Shown piece after piece: positions 44,463 to 54,960 of a stretch of 64,000 nucleotides of DNA. This DNA comes from Gnetum montanum. Lineage: Eukaryota; Streptophyta; Gnetopsida; Gnetales; Gnetaceae. Where the stretch lies: the NCBI GenBank assembly GCA_015680685.1, contig MNCI01016519.1, positions 401,694-465,693 of the forward strand, written 5' to 3'. The notes under the pieces were generated by a model. The model saw only the letters and a list, made by a program, of their open reading frames with translations, was not told the DNA's origin and made no database searches. The position numbers and the translations under genes were made by a program. Numbering within the stretch: the stretch's first letter is position 1; every line of letters starts with the position of its first letter.

Positions 44463-46130
44463 TCACAGCTTGCAACCATTTTCATCTTTAGAACTTGAGT
44501 CTGTAACTTCCTCTACTGTAGTAACTTTTTCTTTATGTTTATAATGTTCATGTGCATTATCTTTTTTCTTCTTCATGTCCTTATTTTCATTGAATACTTG
44601 GTTGATTTTCTCCTCTACTATCTTAAGTGTTGTTGCAAATTTTTCATCCATGGAATCCCACATTTTCTCTACCTTTGTTGCAATGTCGTTTATTGCTTTT
44701 GAATAGGCAAAGTCTTTCATTGGATCACATCATCTAATGTTTCTTCTTCTTGTGTTTCACACATCCTCATATCTCTTTTTCTAATAGTTGGATCTCTATA
44801 ATACTCTTCAGCTGATTTTCTTTTATATAGTTCTCTTTCTTCTTTTACTACTTGCTCCAATAAAGTTTGAACTAAATGAGTTGTCATCTCTAATAGCCTT
44901 CCTTGGGCATATACCCTAAGGGACTTTTTGGTTTTGTTCTTTAACCCATTGATGATTGGCCACAATTATTCCCTTTAGGAAAATCCATCACCTCAATATG
45001 TACTCATTTTGCNNNNNNNNNNNNNNNNNNNNNNNNNNNNNNNNNNNNNNNNNNNNNNNNNNNNNNNNNNNNNNNNNNNNNNNNNNNNNNNNNNNNNNNN
45101 NNNNNNNNNNNNNNNNNNNNNNNNNNNNNNNNNNNNNNNNNNNNNNNNNNNNNNNNNNNNNNNNNNNNNNNNNNNNNNNNNNNNNNNNNTGTTGTAGTGA
45201 TCATCCATTCGATGCTCATAATATTCTCTCATGTCTGATTTCTCTCATCATCTTCTGCTTCATCAAGATTTCTTCCATATGTATGTCTCTTATGATCCCT
45301 TCTCCTTTCCTTGTCATGATCTCTTAATCTTTGTTATATTCTGTTAGAGTTTGTTGATGAGTGTGATGAAAAGGATGGGAGAGTTGGAGAACAATGTCAA
45401 CTAATTCTCCTTTTATAACTTCTCGATTCATCTCTTCTAGATTTGTTGGAGGTCTTAGGCCCTAAATTCCCTCTAAGTTTAGAGTCTACCACATCTTTTC
45501 TAGGAATTTCTATAAGAGTTGAATATAATTTTGTCTTTATAAGATCTTCAATACATATCATTAGTATTTCAAAATTAGATTTATGAGTTTAGTGAGGCTT
45601 TTTAACTTTATATGGCTTATCTTCCTCTTAGTAAAATTAATCATTTGTGATGCCCTTTTTCCTTTTTTTCATTCGTATCTTACTATCATAATAACATTCC
45701 TTCTTGCTTGAGTCTATGTTAGCTGATATGGCTTAGTCATGTTTTTGGTAACTTGGTACCCTTCTTTTGCATGGCCAAGATTTGATCTCAAAAGGATTGC
45801 TTGAAGCATAGATGGTGCTAAGTGTTTTGGTAACAAGACAATGTTACCTTGTAAGTCTCTCCATCTAAATTATTCATCCTACTGGAAAATGAATGTGAAA
45901 TTGGGATAACAAGGATTAGTATGAGTATGTGAGATTATTGTTTGCATCAGTGCACTCCAATCTTCTCCATTATAGTCTCTATCATAACTTTCATTAAGAT
46001 CAATAGTAGGTGGAGATTTCATTTTAGATATGAAAGCTATTTCAAGTTTGTTGATGCTTAAATGTGTATGTGTTTGAGAAATTATTCTAAGTATGAAAGA
46101 TATACTTGGTGATACTTGATACAATGAATT
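44463..46130 (-). pseudogene. gag: Gag debris of element E, a degraded relative of element D
   Basis: Minus-strand frames (44463-44720, 44717-44965 and 45879-46124) are Lys/Glu-rich. One has NGLKNKTKKSLRVYAQGRLL followed by LLEMTTHLVQTLLEQ, the style of the end of a retrotransposon gag core. DNA at 45820-45930 aligns with 20030-20130 of element D (shared TGTTACC, AAGTCTCTCCA, GTTCATCCT-like words, GTGAAATYGGG). The PBS follows at 46165-46182. Very AT-rich, as expected after long C-to-T decay. Contains a 177-N gap. Confidence 0.55.
45013..45189. other. Assembly gap (177 N)
   Basis: Run of N inside element E; frames reported across it are meaningless. Confidence 0.99.
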
Positions 46131-46164
46131 ATGTAAGATTAACTAAGTAGCAAACATTGACACA

Positions 46165-46182
46165 TCTCCAACAATAGTGCCA
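46165..46182 (-). other. Decayed tRNA-Asp-type PBS of element E
   Basis: The plus strand reads TCTCCAACAATAGTGCCA. Compared with the ideal TCCCCGGCAACGGCGCCA it has six differences, all C-to-T or G-to-A. It is followed by TGATAAGC, matching the LTR start of element D (TGATGAGC), so an LTR of E probably starts near 46184 and runs right; its far end is not identified. Confidence 0.6.
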
Positions 46183-46299
46183 ATGATAAGCAATAGAGAA
46201 AATTCCAATACTCAACCATACAAGTCATAAGTACTTACATGCGACTAGATTGTAATCCATGGATGGACAATGTAAGTATCCTTCCCCACAAAATAATAA

Positions 46300-49200
46300 T
46301 AATAATAATAAAATAACAAAAATAAAACAAAACCAACTATGACGATTTACCTTTATTTTTCCTTCGATAAAAAGTATTGAATAAATGTAGCTTCATAGTT
46401 GTTATTTCTAACATGCCAAATTTTGTTCTTTTATTTTGATGAGTGGGACCATTGATAATCAATATTTTCTTGTGACAATGCATGATCTTTTTTATTACAA
46501 ATCATCTTATGCAAGTTTATTTTCTTTGCTATGTATAATGTTTTTTGTTTTGAAAAGAAAAAATTAATATGAATTTTTCAATTTTTTTACTTTCTTCGAA
46601 TTTATTCTTAAAATCTATAGTTGTACATGTGATGCATTGTAAATGTTTTAAATATCTTTAAAAATTTCTCTATCGATTCTTGTAGTTGATTAAGTGTGTT
46701 TTAGAATATTGATTTTTCTCCAACTTGTTCTTGTGCCATACAAATTCGCTAAGTTATAAAAGCATTGAATTCACAATTCATTAAAAGAGTATTTATCCCA
46801 CAACATGGCCATCAATTTATTAATAATGTCTTATCTTCAAGTATTCTGCCAACAAAGCTAGGTTTCTTAATTTAAAATTATATCATATTTCAATTTTTAT
46901 TATTTTAATTACTATTATCCTTACTAGCAACTATTTGATGATTGTAGTTGCTTTTTTTGTTAATAATTGTTAGGCTTGATTAGGTTGCAGCGCTTACATC
47001 CCCTTTGAATGTAAATATGTTTTTTTCCATAATTAATTACGTGGAAATGTTGATTTTGGCGCAACTCTCCGTCCTTGCTTGCCACTTTAGGAAAGCATCG
47101 AGTCTGTTAATAATTGCAAATTTTCAATGTTTCCAAGCATAAACCTAAAAAATCTCCTCGCCAAATCATTACAGAGGTACACAACGCTGAACAAAATTAT
47201 AAGTTGGTAACGCAAACATATTCCGCCATAGTCGTAGGATTTCTGCGTCTTGAAAGGCGTGAGCAGTGGGCACCTTGGATGCCCCCGCCATGGTCATACG
47301 GCAAAAAAGTTGTATTCATTCAACTTGGGCAGTTGAACCAACATCTTCAATTTGAAAAAGAAACAATCAGTCCACTTCACTTTAAAAAGTTAGAAAAAAA
47401 AGGAAAAATAATCTTTACGACAAAATTAATTTAATTGATTGGTTATCCAGAGCGAATGCAGTGCGTGATGATGATGGGGAATCATGCACACGGAGACTTG
47501 TGAAAATGCGTGCAGGAATATGTACCTTACCATTTTTAAAAAGCCACGCGAAATCTAGCATGTGGGAAACACAAACGTATCAAAAGGTCATTTCACAGAT
47601 TGTGAATCATCATCGATTCCGCGGGGGGTGAATAGTGATGTATACCAATTCATTATTTACAATATTTACAACCAAATCTAAACAAATCCAATGACGACGA
47701 ACGATGTGTTTATTCATGTTACAGTGATGAAGTAATAGCAAAGATTTGATCGCATGAACATAGATTGAAAAACCGTATGCCAACTACACAAGTTTGTCAG
47801 AAATCGGATTTCGAAAATTAAAATAACTTCGAACAGAGATGCAATTTAAATTCGCAACAAAAAATTTATATTCGCTAATGTTAGATTTTAGATTTTTCCA
47901 ATTTTTTCGGTGGAAATACAAAGATGCAATTTTTAGTTTCTACCTTAACTTAACACTTACTAAATAAAAATCAATTAAAAAATATTATCACGTAGCATTT
48001 GTTTTTTCAAGATATAAGACCATGACAGAATTAACATGAAAGCCTAGAATAATGACCCATTTATCTTATTTACCTGCAATTGATGGCAGATTCCACGGTT
48101 AATTGTAGATTTGGCACAGTAGGAGGATGATCATTGAGAGACGTAAGCAGAAACGTAAGAAGGAAAGGCGGTGTAGCAATAAAGAAAGCCAAAGCCAAAG
48201 CCAACGGAATTCAAATATAAATGATAGCAAAGGGTTAACATTGGAATTGGCATTTGCCGCGTCGCTATTACAACATATCCAATCATGCATAATTGATAGA
48301 CGCGCATCGCATCGTATGTGTCGTAGCAGTAGCAGTAGCAGTCTGCCTTTTAAAAAGCGTCTTTCCCTTGTTCAATGCATGATTAGGAAATTACTTTGGT
48401 TCACAGCAAAAAAAGGAAGAAAAAAATTTGCAATAAAACGCGATGTGATGGCCATGGGCCATGGAGGCCTCCAGTTTCTACACTTTTATGTAAAGTTTGC
48501 ACTAACTTTAAAGTATCCAATGTGTTCCACCATGGCCCAACGCAATGGCCATTGCCATTACAGTTTGATACTAATTCCAACTAGAGCGCAGCACCGCCCA
48601 CATCGCTTAATAATATTACTGGTATGGCTGCGTAGCTTTCACCACCTGAAATTTTGGGACTCATAATTTGACTACTCTTGCAATGCTACCCAAGCCTAGC
48701 AATGTTCCGAATGGAGTCCTCGCCCCACCTCGCCTCCTACATCTTTCTTTCCATCCTTATCCGTTCTATTCAGGCTCATAATTCCACTTTCTCTGTTTAG
48801 GCTTAGGTGGCCCTCTTCCTGTCATGGTACCTAGCTATGTGTTAATGCGCTAATAATACTATTATCGGTAACGACCCACCCAGATTAATGCTCTTCCTTT
48901 TCCGCGAACAGTTTGTCTAGTGTTGCTGTTGCCTTTTCGGAGTATCCATTTTGCATTCAAACTAAACGTGCTTTCCGATTTTGAAACAAGAATTAGTGTA
49001 TTAATTAAAATGAATCCCGTAGGCCGGCAAGCAGCGAAATTATATAATTCAAAACGTTGCTTTAATGTAATGTTTGCCAAACAATCAATTTCTTGTTATT
49101 CCTTAAAAAAGTACAAAATCCATTGTCTATGTTTTCTTATTTGAGACAAGGAAATCCACAATCTTGCACAAAAGGTTGGATGGATAAACCAATTATAAAT

Positions 49201-50050
49201 CATACAATAAAGGTTTTAGAGCCTAAAACTTTTTTTTTTAATAACTCGGCATTGTTCAAGCCAAACCTACAATTTGGATTCTAGTAACTTTATTTTTCAT
49301 TTATTCAATGTAATTTTTAGTTTAGCTTTCTAAAACCTATGAAGTGTTTAGTTCTTTGGTTTTATCATTGGCTAATGCATCTTTGTAGTGTTTAGCCTTG
49401 GATATTCAAAAGAAGACATTGATGACAAGAATGTATTGTATCCAAAGAGGTCGTTATGTGCAAAGATCATAAACACTATTAGTTTATTCACATTTCCCTA
49501 ACATAAATTTAATAAAATGTTATTGTCTCTATATTTTGAAGTCTTAGATTAGGAAGGAATCTCAAACAAATGAAATAAAGGCACCAAAATGAAGATGATG
49601 ATTACATCTATTTTGTATTGTATAGCAAATTAAGTTGGATCAAATGTCTTAAGTTACTCTTCTCAATATAGCTTAATTGGGTGATCCACTATTTAGTGTT
49701 TTTCATGCAACATGTTTAAGCTTTACTCATAGTACTTATAATGTAGAGTCTTGAATTTTGAAAATATACGATCACATGGGAATGTGGCTAATCCAACTTT
49801 ATAACTATTGTATTTAGGTAAGGTTATCTTAATTTATTCTAAATACAATAGCTTGCAAAGTTATGTTTTAACGTCATGTTTGTGTGTCAAGGTCAAGTGC
49901 GTATTGTTTTTAATTACAATGGTTTTCACGTCTACTTTGATAAGCATTCACAAGGATCCATGTTTGAATTCCTTAGATACTTCTTATAGTGACTACGCAC
50001 TTAACTTAATAGTCTATGTTGGTAAAGGTAATTACTGGAACCAAAACTTT
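46300..50050. other. AT-rich intergenic DNA, no gene
   Basis: No supported gene. An AAT microsatellite is near 46290-46315. Short frames (for example at 47114-47434 and 48127-48666) lack recognisable domains and show no conserved partner in the window. Confidence 0.6.
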
Positions 50051-50052
50051 AA

Positions 50053-50246
50053 CTAAATGTACCCATAAAACATTGAGGCGTTAGTTTAGTGGTAAGACTC
50101 TTGATTTGAAAGCTCAAAGTCATTGCTTCAATTCTGGTGGGCAACGTTGAGTTATAAATCTAATTAGACTATATATCTTGGGGTGTTCCTATATTACAGT
50201 TATTTCAAGGTTCCAACACACACCCCCCTCCCTAAATGTACCCATA
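50053..50246 (+). mobile_element. tRNA-derived SINE with perfect 15-bp target duplication
   Basis: The body at 50068-50231 (164 bp) is bounded by identical CTAAATGTACCCATA at 50053-50067 and 50232-50246. Near the 5' end, GTTAGTTTAGTGGTAAGA resembles a tRNA A box (TAGCTCAGTGGTAAGA), and about 40 bp on, TGCTTCAATTCTG resembles a B box (GGTTCAAATCC) after decay. The 3' end is a CA-rich then C-rich tail, not poly-A. The 15-bp duplication is typical of LINE-mediated retroposition. Family unknown. Confidence 0.8.
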
Positions 50247-51713
50247 GATCATATAGCCAATGCTACATTCTCACTTGTTACACACAAAACAAGCTTACTG
50301 CTCGAGCTATGCTCTCATTAACAAGTTATGTTAATTAAAATTACTAATAAATAAAGATTATAAGTATGATTTGAGTGCATGGCATGCTATACATGCTAAA
50401 GGTAGATGGTTCAAAATATTTTTGTGAACAATGAATATGTTGACTGTGCAATACAAATAGCATTGAAGATGAATGCCACATTGTCTTGCAATGTTTTGTG
50501 TTGTAGCACATTAGACATAGATAAGATATTATAGTTCCAAATCTAGTTGATTTGTTCTAAATGTTACCAAGAACACTTGGTAAATTTTTTAATGATGTAT
50601 TCAAAATATACAGCATGTTTATATTTTCATGGTCTAGAGAGTCTACGTACATAATATAATTTTAGTTTTAGTTGTTAGTATAGGTGTTACTAAAATATAA
50701 AGTTAAAGAATGTACTAGAAAATGAAAATATTTAATAATATAATTATATTTGTGTATAATTGTAAAATCTAATATTGATGTTTAAGATGGTTTGCTCTAG
50801 CAAAGATATCAAACAATTGAAGTTGATTTGATGAAATTTCAAATAAACAAAGATTTAGCTAGTAGTAGAGATGAATGGTGAAAGAAAACCCATATAGTTG
50901 ATCCCATTTTATCAAGACAAGGCTAAGATAATAATGATGTAATATAATCATATAAATGATCCTTAATTAAATTGTACAATGATGAGTAATTTAATCATAT
51001 GAACTTTTGTAACTCATTCTTCTTTGCTAGCAATGTTATTAGTTTTCCTCTTTTAAGGCATGATAATCCATAGCTTTACAAAGGTGTTAGATGATTTGAA
51101 TACATTGCAAATAAACTAACTCTAATCTAGAGTTTTGCAAGGGTATTACCTGATTTGAATAAATTGCAAATAAACCAACAATGATGCAAGAGTTTTAGCT
51201 TGGTAATCCCAATTCATAGATTCAATTCCACTAAACACCACTAAATTATAAATTAAAAAAAATTTAATAAAAAGAATGGTAAAAGTGATCTAATTGATTT
51301 AAAGGGGTCTAAGTAACTGAGCTTTTGTTTCATAAATCATTAAAGTGCAAGGATGAGTAAGTTACTCGTACCAACTTTTGTAACTCTTTCTACCTGCGTT
51401 ACCCGTTTAACTCGTTCAACGCTGGATAATTCAAAGCTTTACAAGGGTGTTAGCTGTGGCATGGACAATTCTGCAATAGCGGTGGGCGTTGTCTTGATCA
51501 GGCATTTATACTTGAACGGGGCGTTTTTGGTGCAGTCAACAACCAAACAACCAACCTACCTCAGGGACATGGTCAAATTAATCCGCCTGCTGGTATCCAA
51601 GTATAGGCACGCAAAGAAACAATATGTTTAAAAGGAGGTTGGACAATGCAGAAGTTAGAAAACAAGGGAGAGATGCAGGCTTCTCCCGGGGCATTGTGCC
51701 GGCACCTTTCCTC

Positions 51714-51764
51714 GATTACAGGCATACTTCGCTTTCCATGATTACAGGCATACTTCGCTTTCCA
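51714..51764. repeat. Perfect tandem duplication of a 25-bp word
   Basis: Two identical copies of a word beginning GATTACAGGCATACTT and ending CTTTCCA, at 51714-51738 and 51740-51764, separated by one T. Lies in the body of a possible SINE on the minus strand. Confidence 0.9.
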
Positions 51765-51815
51765 AGACTGGAAGACTTGAACCCAGGACCATGAGCAACT
51801 CGCAGCTCGCACGCC
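51765..51815 (-). other. Possible tRNA-derived promoter (SINE head)
   Basis: On the minus strand GTGCGAGCTGCGAGTTGCTC is followed by GTCCTGGGTTCAAGTCTTCC. The GGGTTCAAGTC part is close to a Pol III B box. The A box is weaker. Downstream on the minus strand is the duplicated 25-bp word. No target duplication identified. Confidence 0.35.
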
Positions 51816-53000
51816 AAAAATAATAAACACTACCCTCCTATTACTACTACCACCACTGTTCTCTATGTTACACTACCTTATGTTATCGTATACCAGGAGT
51901 ACGCGCCACTCACGAGGCGTACTTTTGTCTCATGTATGTAAATGCAAGGCAAAACGGAGGTGGTCGCAACCATTCAAAAGCGCCGGGCATCACGTGATAA
52001 GATAATACGACGCCAGTCGCCAGTCGTCAGAGCAGAGCCACAGGCAAGCCATTTATTGCATTTCTTACAAATTGTTTTTTGTTTTAAACCATGGTAACTA
52101 AGTCCAGGCGCACCCCACAAATCATAAACATATATGTGGTGAAATTTACAAGGGCATGCACCATGCTGCTTCGTAACCACAAACTTGCACGATATCCTTC
52201 TGCCGCTGCTTCTTCTTCTTGTATTCATACTCTGCAGCTCATTTATTTTTCACATTCTCCAAGATCACCCTTTTTGGATTATTATTATTATTGTTATTAT
52301 GGCGCCAGATTATATATATTAGGGGTCTTTCCAAGGAAATGTTATGTTTTTTTTTTGAGTAGGTCTAAAGCGCTAGGACCTTGACTGCATGATCCCGTTT
52401 TCATGGTTTCTTTTCCGCCAAAGTCGTCGTTGTTGCCATTTGCCATGGCAGGTACATAGAAGCTCAGATTCCTGCTTCTTTTTGCGGCAAAAGAGATATG
52501 CGAAGAGCGGTGTTATATATTTTCATCACAAACAACAACGCCCTCGCCCCTTGGAAAGACTTAGACTTTAGTAGAACAACTGTGACAAAGAAATAATAGT
52601 TTGTTGCGATCGATGCCAGACAATGATGCAACGCGAGAGGCTCATGGGTTTTTGTCTCATTCCACAAACGAAAAATATTTACGTTCCTTGTAAAATTCCA
52701 AGTCCAAGAATGATGAAATTTGACCGCACCTTACCTCGTCAATGTGAATAAGTCCACCGTTAAACGGACAAATGCCACAGTAACTTCGCTGCCTTTGAGA
52801 AGGCTGTCACCACTCAACCACAAGCTAAACCTCGCGGCACCGACGTGGTCAAAAGTTTCACCACAAAAGCAAAGCGGGGGCATGATAAGCGCTCAGATCA
52901 GCCAAATGTGTCAGACGGCCGGTGTGTTATTTGACGAACAACAAACATTAGAGAGAGAGAGAGAGAGCGCGCTTAATTAATGAAAAAGCCAGAATCAGCG
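51816..53000. other. Intergenic DNA, no gene
   Basis: Nothing firm seen; a short ATT-rich microsatellite near 52278-52298 and a GA microsatellite at 52951-52970. Confidence 0.5.
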
Positions 53001-53007
53001 TGAAAAC

Positions 53008-53016
53008 TTTTGGCGC
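53008..53016 (+). promoter_or_regulatory. E2F-like site upstream of cyclin D (distal)
   Basis: TTTTGGCGC matches the E2F consensus TTTSSCGC. It is about 0.9 kb upstream of the TATA box at 53931. Confidence 0.4.
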
Positions 53017-53758
53017 AATTTCTCTCTTCTTTTTCAGCCACTGCCTTATCTACCGGGGGTTGGATTCCGTTTGGTTAAATTAAATTAAATTAAATGAAAT
53101 TGGAGCAGAAAGCCGCATGCAAATGTGGGATGGGTCCCTATAGATACCGGAGGAATCCTTAAATTGTTACTTGTTTTACGTGAATTTGAATTTGGCTTGC
53201 GTGGGATCCATGTTGATAAGTTTAAGGAAGTTATAGTTTATGCTTCGAAACAAGGTGGCAATATGTGCCTGCTTTATGTAGTTGGAGTCCAACTAACGGG
53301 TGGGCGAGAAGGAGATGAAGTCGTTGAAAATAACAACATACCAAACCCCAAAGTCGAGGCCAAATTATAAATATGCGAAAGAAGGGGAAAATCATAGCAT
53401 GTAGGGAAGAATGGCCATGCTCCCCAGGCTTTATGTAAGTCTAATCAATTGCGGCAAGGGCAAGGGTAGAAACAAAGGCAGAAGCATTCCCCCACCAACC
53501 CATACCATGTCGATATGGCTTATGGAACCAACATTGCCAAGGTCTTATTCCAGCCAAAGGCATCGTCCGCTCGGAAAAACAAAGCTGCAGCGCCGCTGCT
53601 GCGAGAAAATTCGGGGCAGGATACGGCACGTGTACAAACAGCAAGGCAAGAAAAAAGGAAGGGTGGCAGTAAATGATATAATTAATCTAAGATGCGTAAG
53701 GAAACTTTGCAGGTATAACATTTCCCGTTACGCGAAGACGCCGCGGCGGCAGGCACTG

Positions 53759-53768
53759 CCCGCCAAAA
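53759..53768 (-). promoter_or_regulatory. E2F-like site upstream of cyclin D (proximal)
   Basis: The plus strand reads CCCGCCAAAA; the complement TTTTGGCGGG is a classical E2F site. It overlaps the pseudo-palindrome CCGCCAAAATGGCGG and lies about 165 bp upstream of the TATA box. Confidence 0.55.
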
Positions 53769-53930
53769 TGGCGGAGCGCGCAAAAACAGGCTAAAATTTT
53801 TGATTTGGGATTGATTTTTGGTTTTTGCGCCAGAACATTGATAGACTTCTCATCACGCAGCGCAGCGGAAATATCTATATGTGTGTGTGTTCCTTGGCGC
53901 CTGCGCGCCCAGATATAGATGCGTGTAGAG

Positions 53931-53938
53931 TATATAAA
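53931..53938 (+). promoter_or_regulatory. Candidate TATA box for the cyclin D gene
   Basis: TATATAAA followed by AGCGTGGCC, in a locally GC-richer area with a run of CTGCTG further down. If used, the 5' leader would be about 1 kb to the ATG at 54961, with many upstream ATGs; a nearer start or a leader intron is possible. Confidence 0.5.
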
Positions 53939-54363
53939 AGCGTGGCCGGCAGAGAGGCAGAGTCACCGCTGGAGTGGAGTGCTACTCGTTGTTGCTGCTT
54001 CTCTCGCTGCTGCTGCTGCTGTTCTGGCTCTGGTTCTCTGTGTCTGTGTCTCGCTCCGTCGACGGGAATCCCAACGTGGTCCATGAGAGAGAGAGGAAGA
54101 GAAACCAGAGATGAGACCATCCGCGTTGCGGTTATTTGACAACATCTCTTCTTTGCTACTTGTGCGTAATCCACTTATAGCATAAGGCCTCAGCGGCAGA
54201 GTTCAGACCAGACCAGACCAGTACAATGTGCATCTCTGCCTGATCCTGCTATTGTTGCTTCTGTGGCTGCTGTGTGTGAATACTGGCGTCTGCTGCTGGG
54301 GCAGCGGCGTAACGTTTTGCTACAGAGTTGAATGGGAGAACGGAGGAATGAATGTGGTGTTTT

Positions 54364-54371
54364 TTTGGCGC
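54364..54371 (+). promoter_or_regulatory. E2F-like site in the cyclin D leader/promoter
   Basis: TTTGGCGC within TTTTTTGGCGCTGCC, about 590 bp before the start codon. Fits TTTSSCGC exactly. Confidence 0.45.
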
Positions 54372-54960
54372 TGCCAATGCGATTCATCGTCAGTTGAGTA
54401 TTGAGTGTTGGGAATATTTTGCTTTGATTTTGTGCCAGCAAGCAGTCAAGCAAGCGCATCTTTTGGCATCAATTCTGCGGCGTTTATTGTAACGCTGAGT
54501 GAGGGAGTGAGGCGTAAATGCTGGATGAGAATTCGATGATTCCCGAGGGCTTTGATTGCTCTGGTACCATGAAATGATTGTGAACGAAACCTCATCAACT
54601 CTGTAAATATAGCAGACCACAGAGCAAAGCAGATCCTTTTTTGCTCCCTCCACGGCTCCATCGTGGAGCGTTTTGTTGTGAAAGAGGAGGAAGCGGAATA
54701 ACCTTCGTTCTCCTTTGGAAATTTTGTGTTTGCAAGTGAAGGTGCCAGAAAGAACGGAGAACGGAACGAGGAGCCAGCAGGGCGTTTAGAGTCAACAGGA
54801 ACTTTCATTTTGGTAAGGAGTGAAAAAGACATAGCTAATACCTTCTTATCTTTCATGTCTCCTCGGATGAAATGAATGGTAGAACAACGACGGAGAGGCC
54901 GTTTCCGGATTGTCTGCTCTTGTTTGCTGTTGCCGAGTGCTGCCTGTTCTGTTTTCATCC

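Noticed and set aside
45004-45327. Frames spanning the N run
   Set aside because: Products of the assembly gap.
47114-48666. Host genes among 60-180 codon frames
   Set aside because: No recognisable domains, composition and lengths expected by chance.
50076-50150. Functional tRNA gene
   Set aside because: A/B boxes are decayed, there is no acceptor stem pairing, and flanking 15-bp duplications show a SINE.
53411-53794. 127-codon Lys/Arg-rich frame upstream of cyclin D
   Set aside because: No domain; overlaps the likely promoter and E2F sites; composition explains it.
54000-54030. CTGCTG run as a Gln/Leu-repeat coding exon
   Set aside because: Lies in the leader with no supporting frame; simple repeat.
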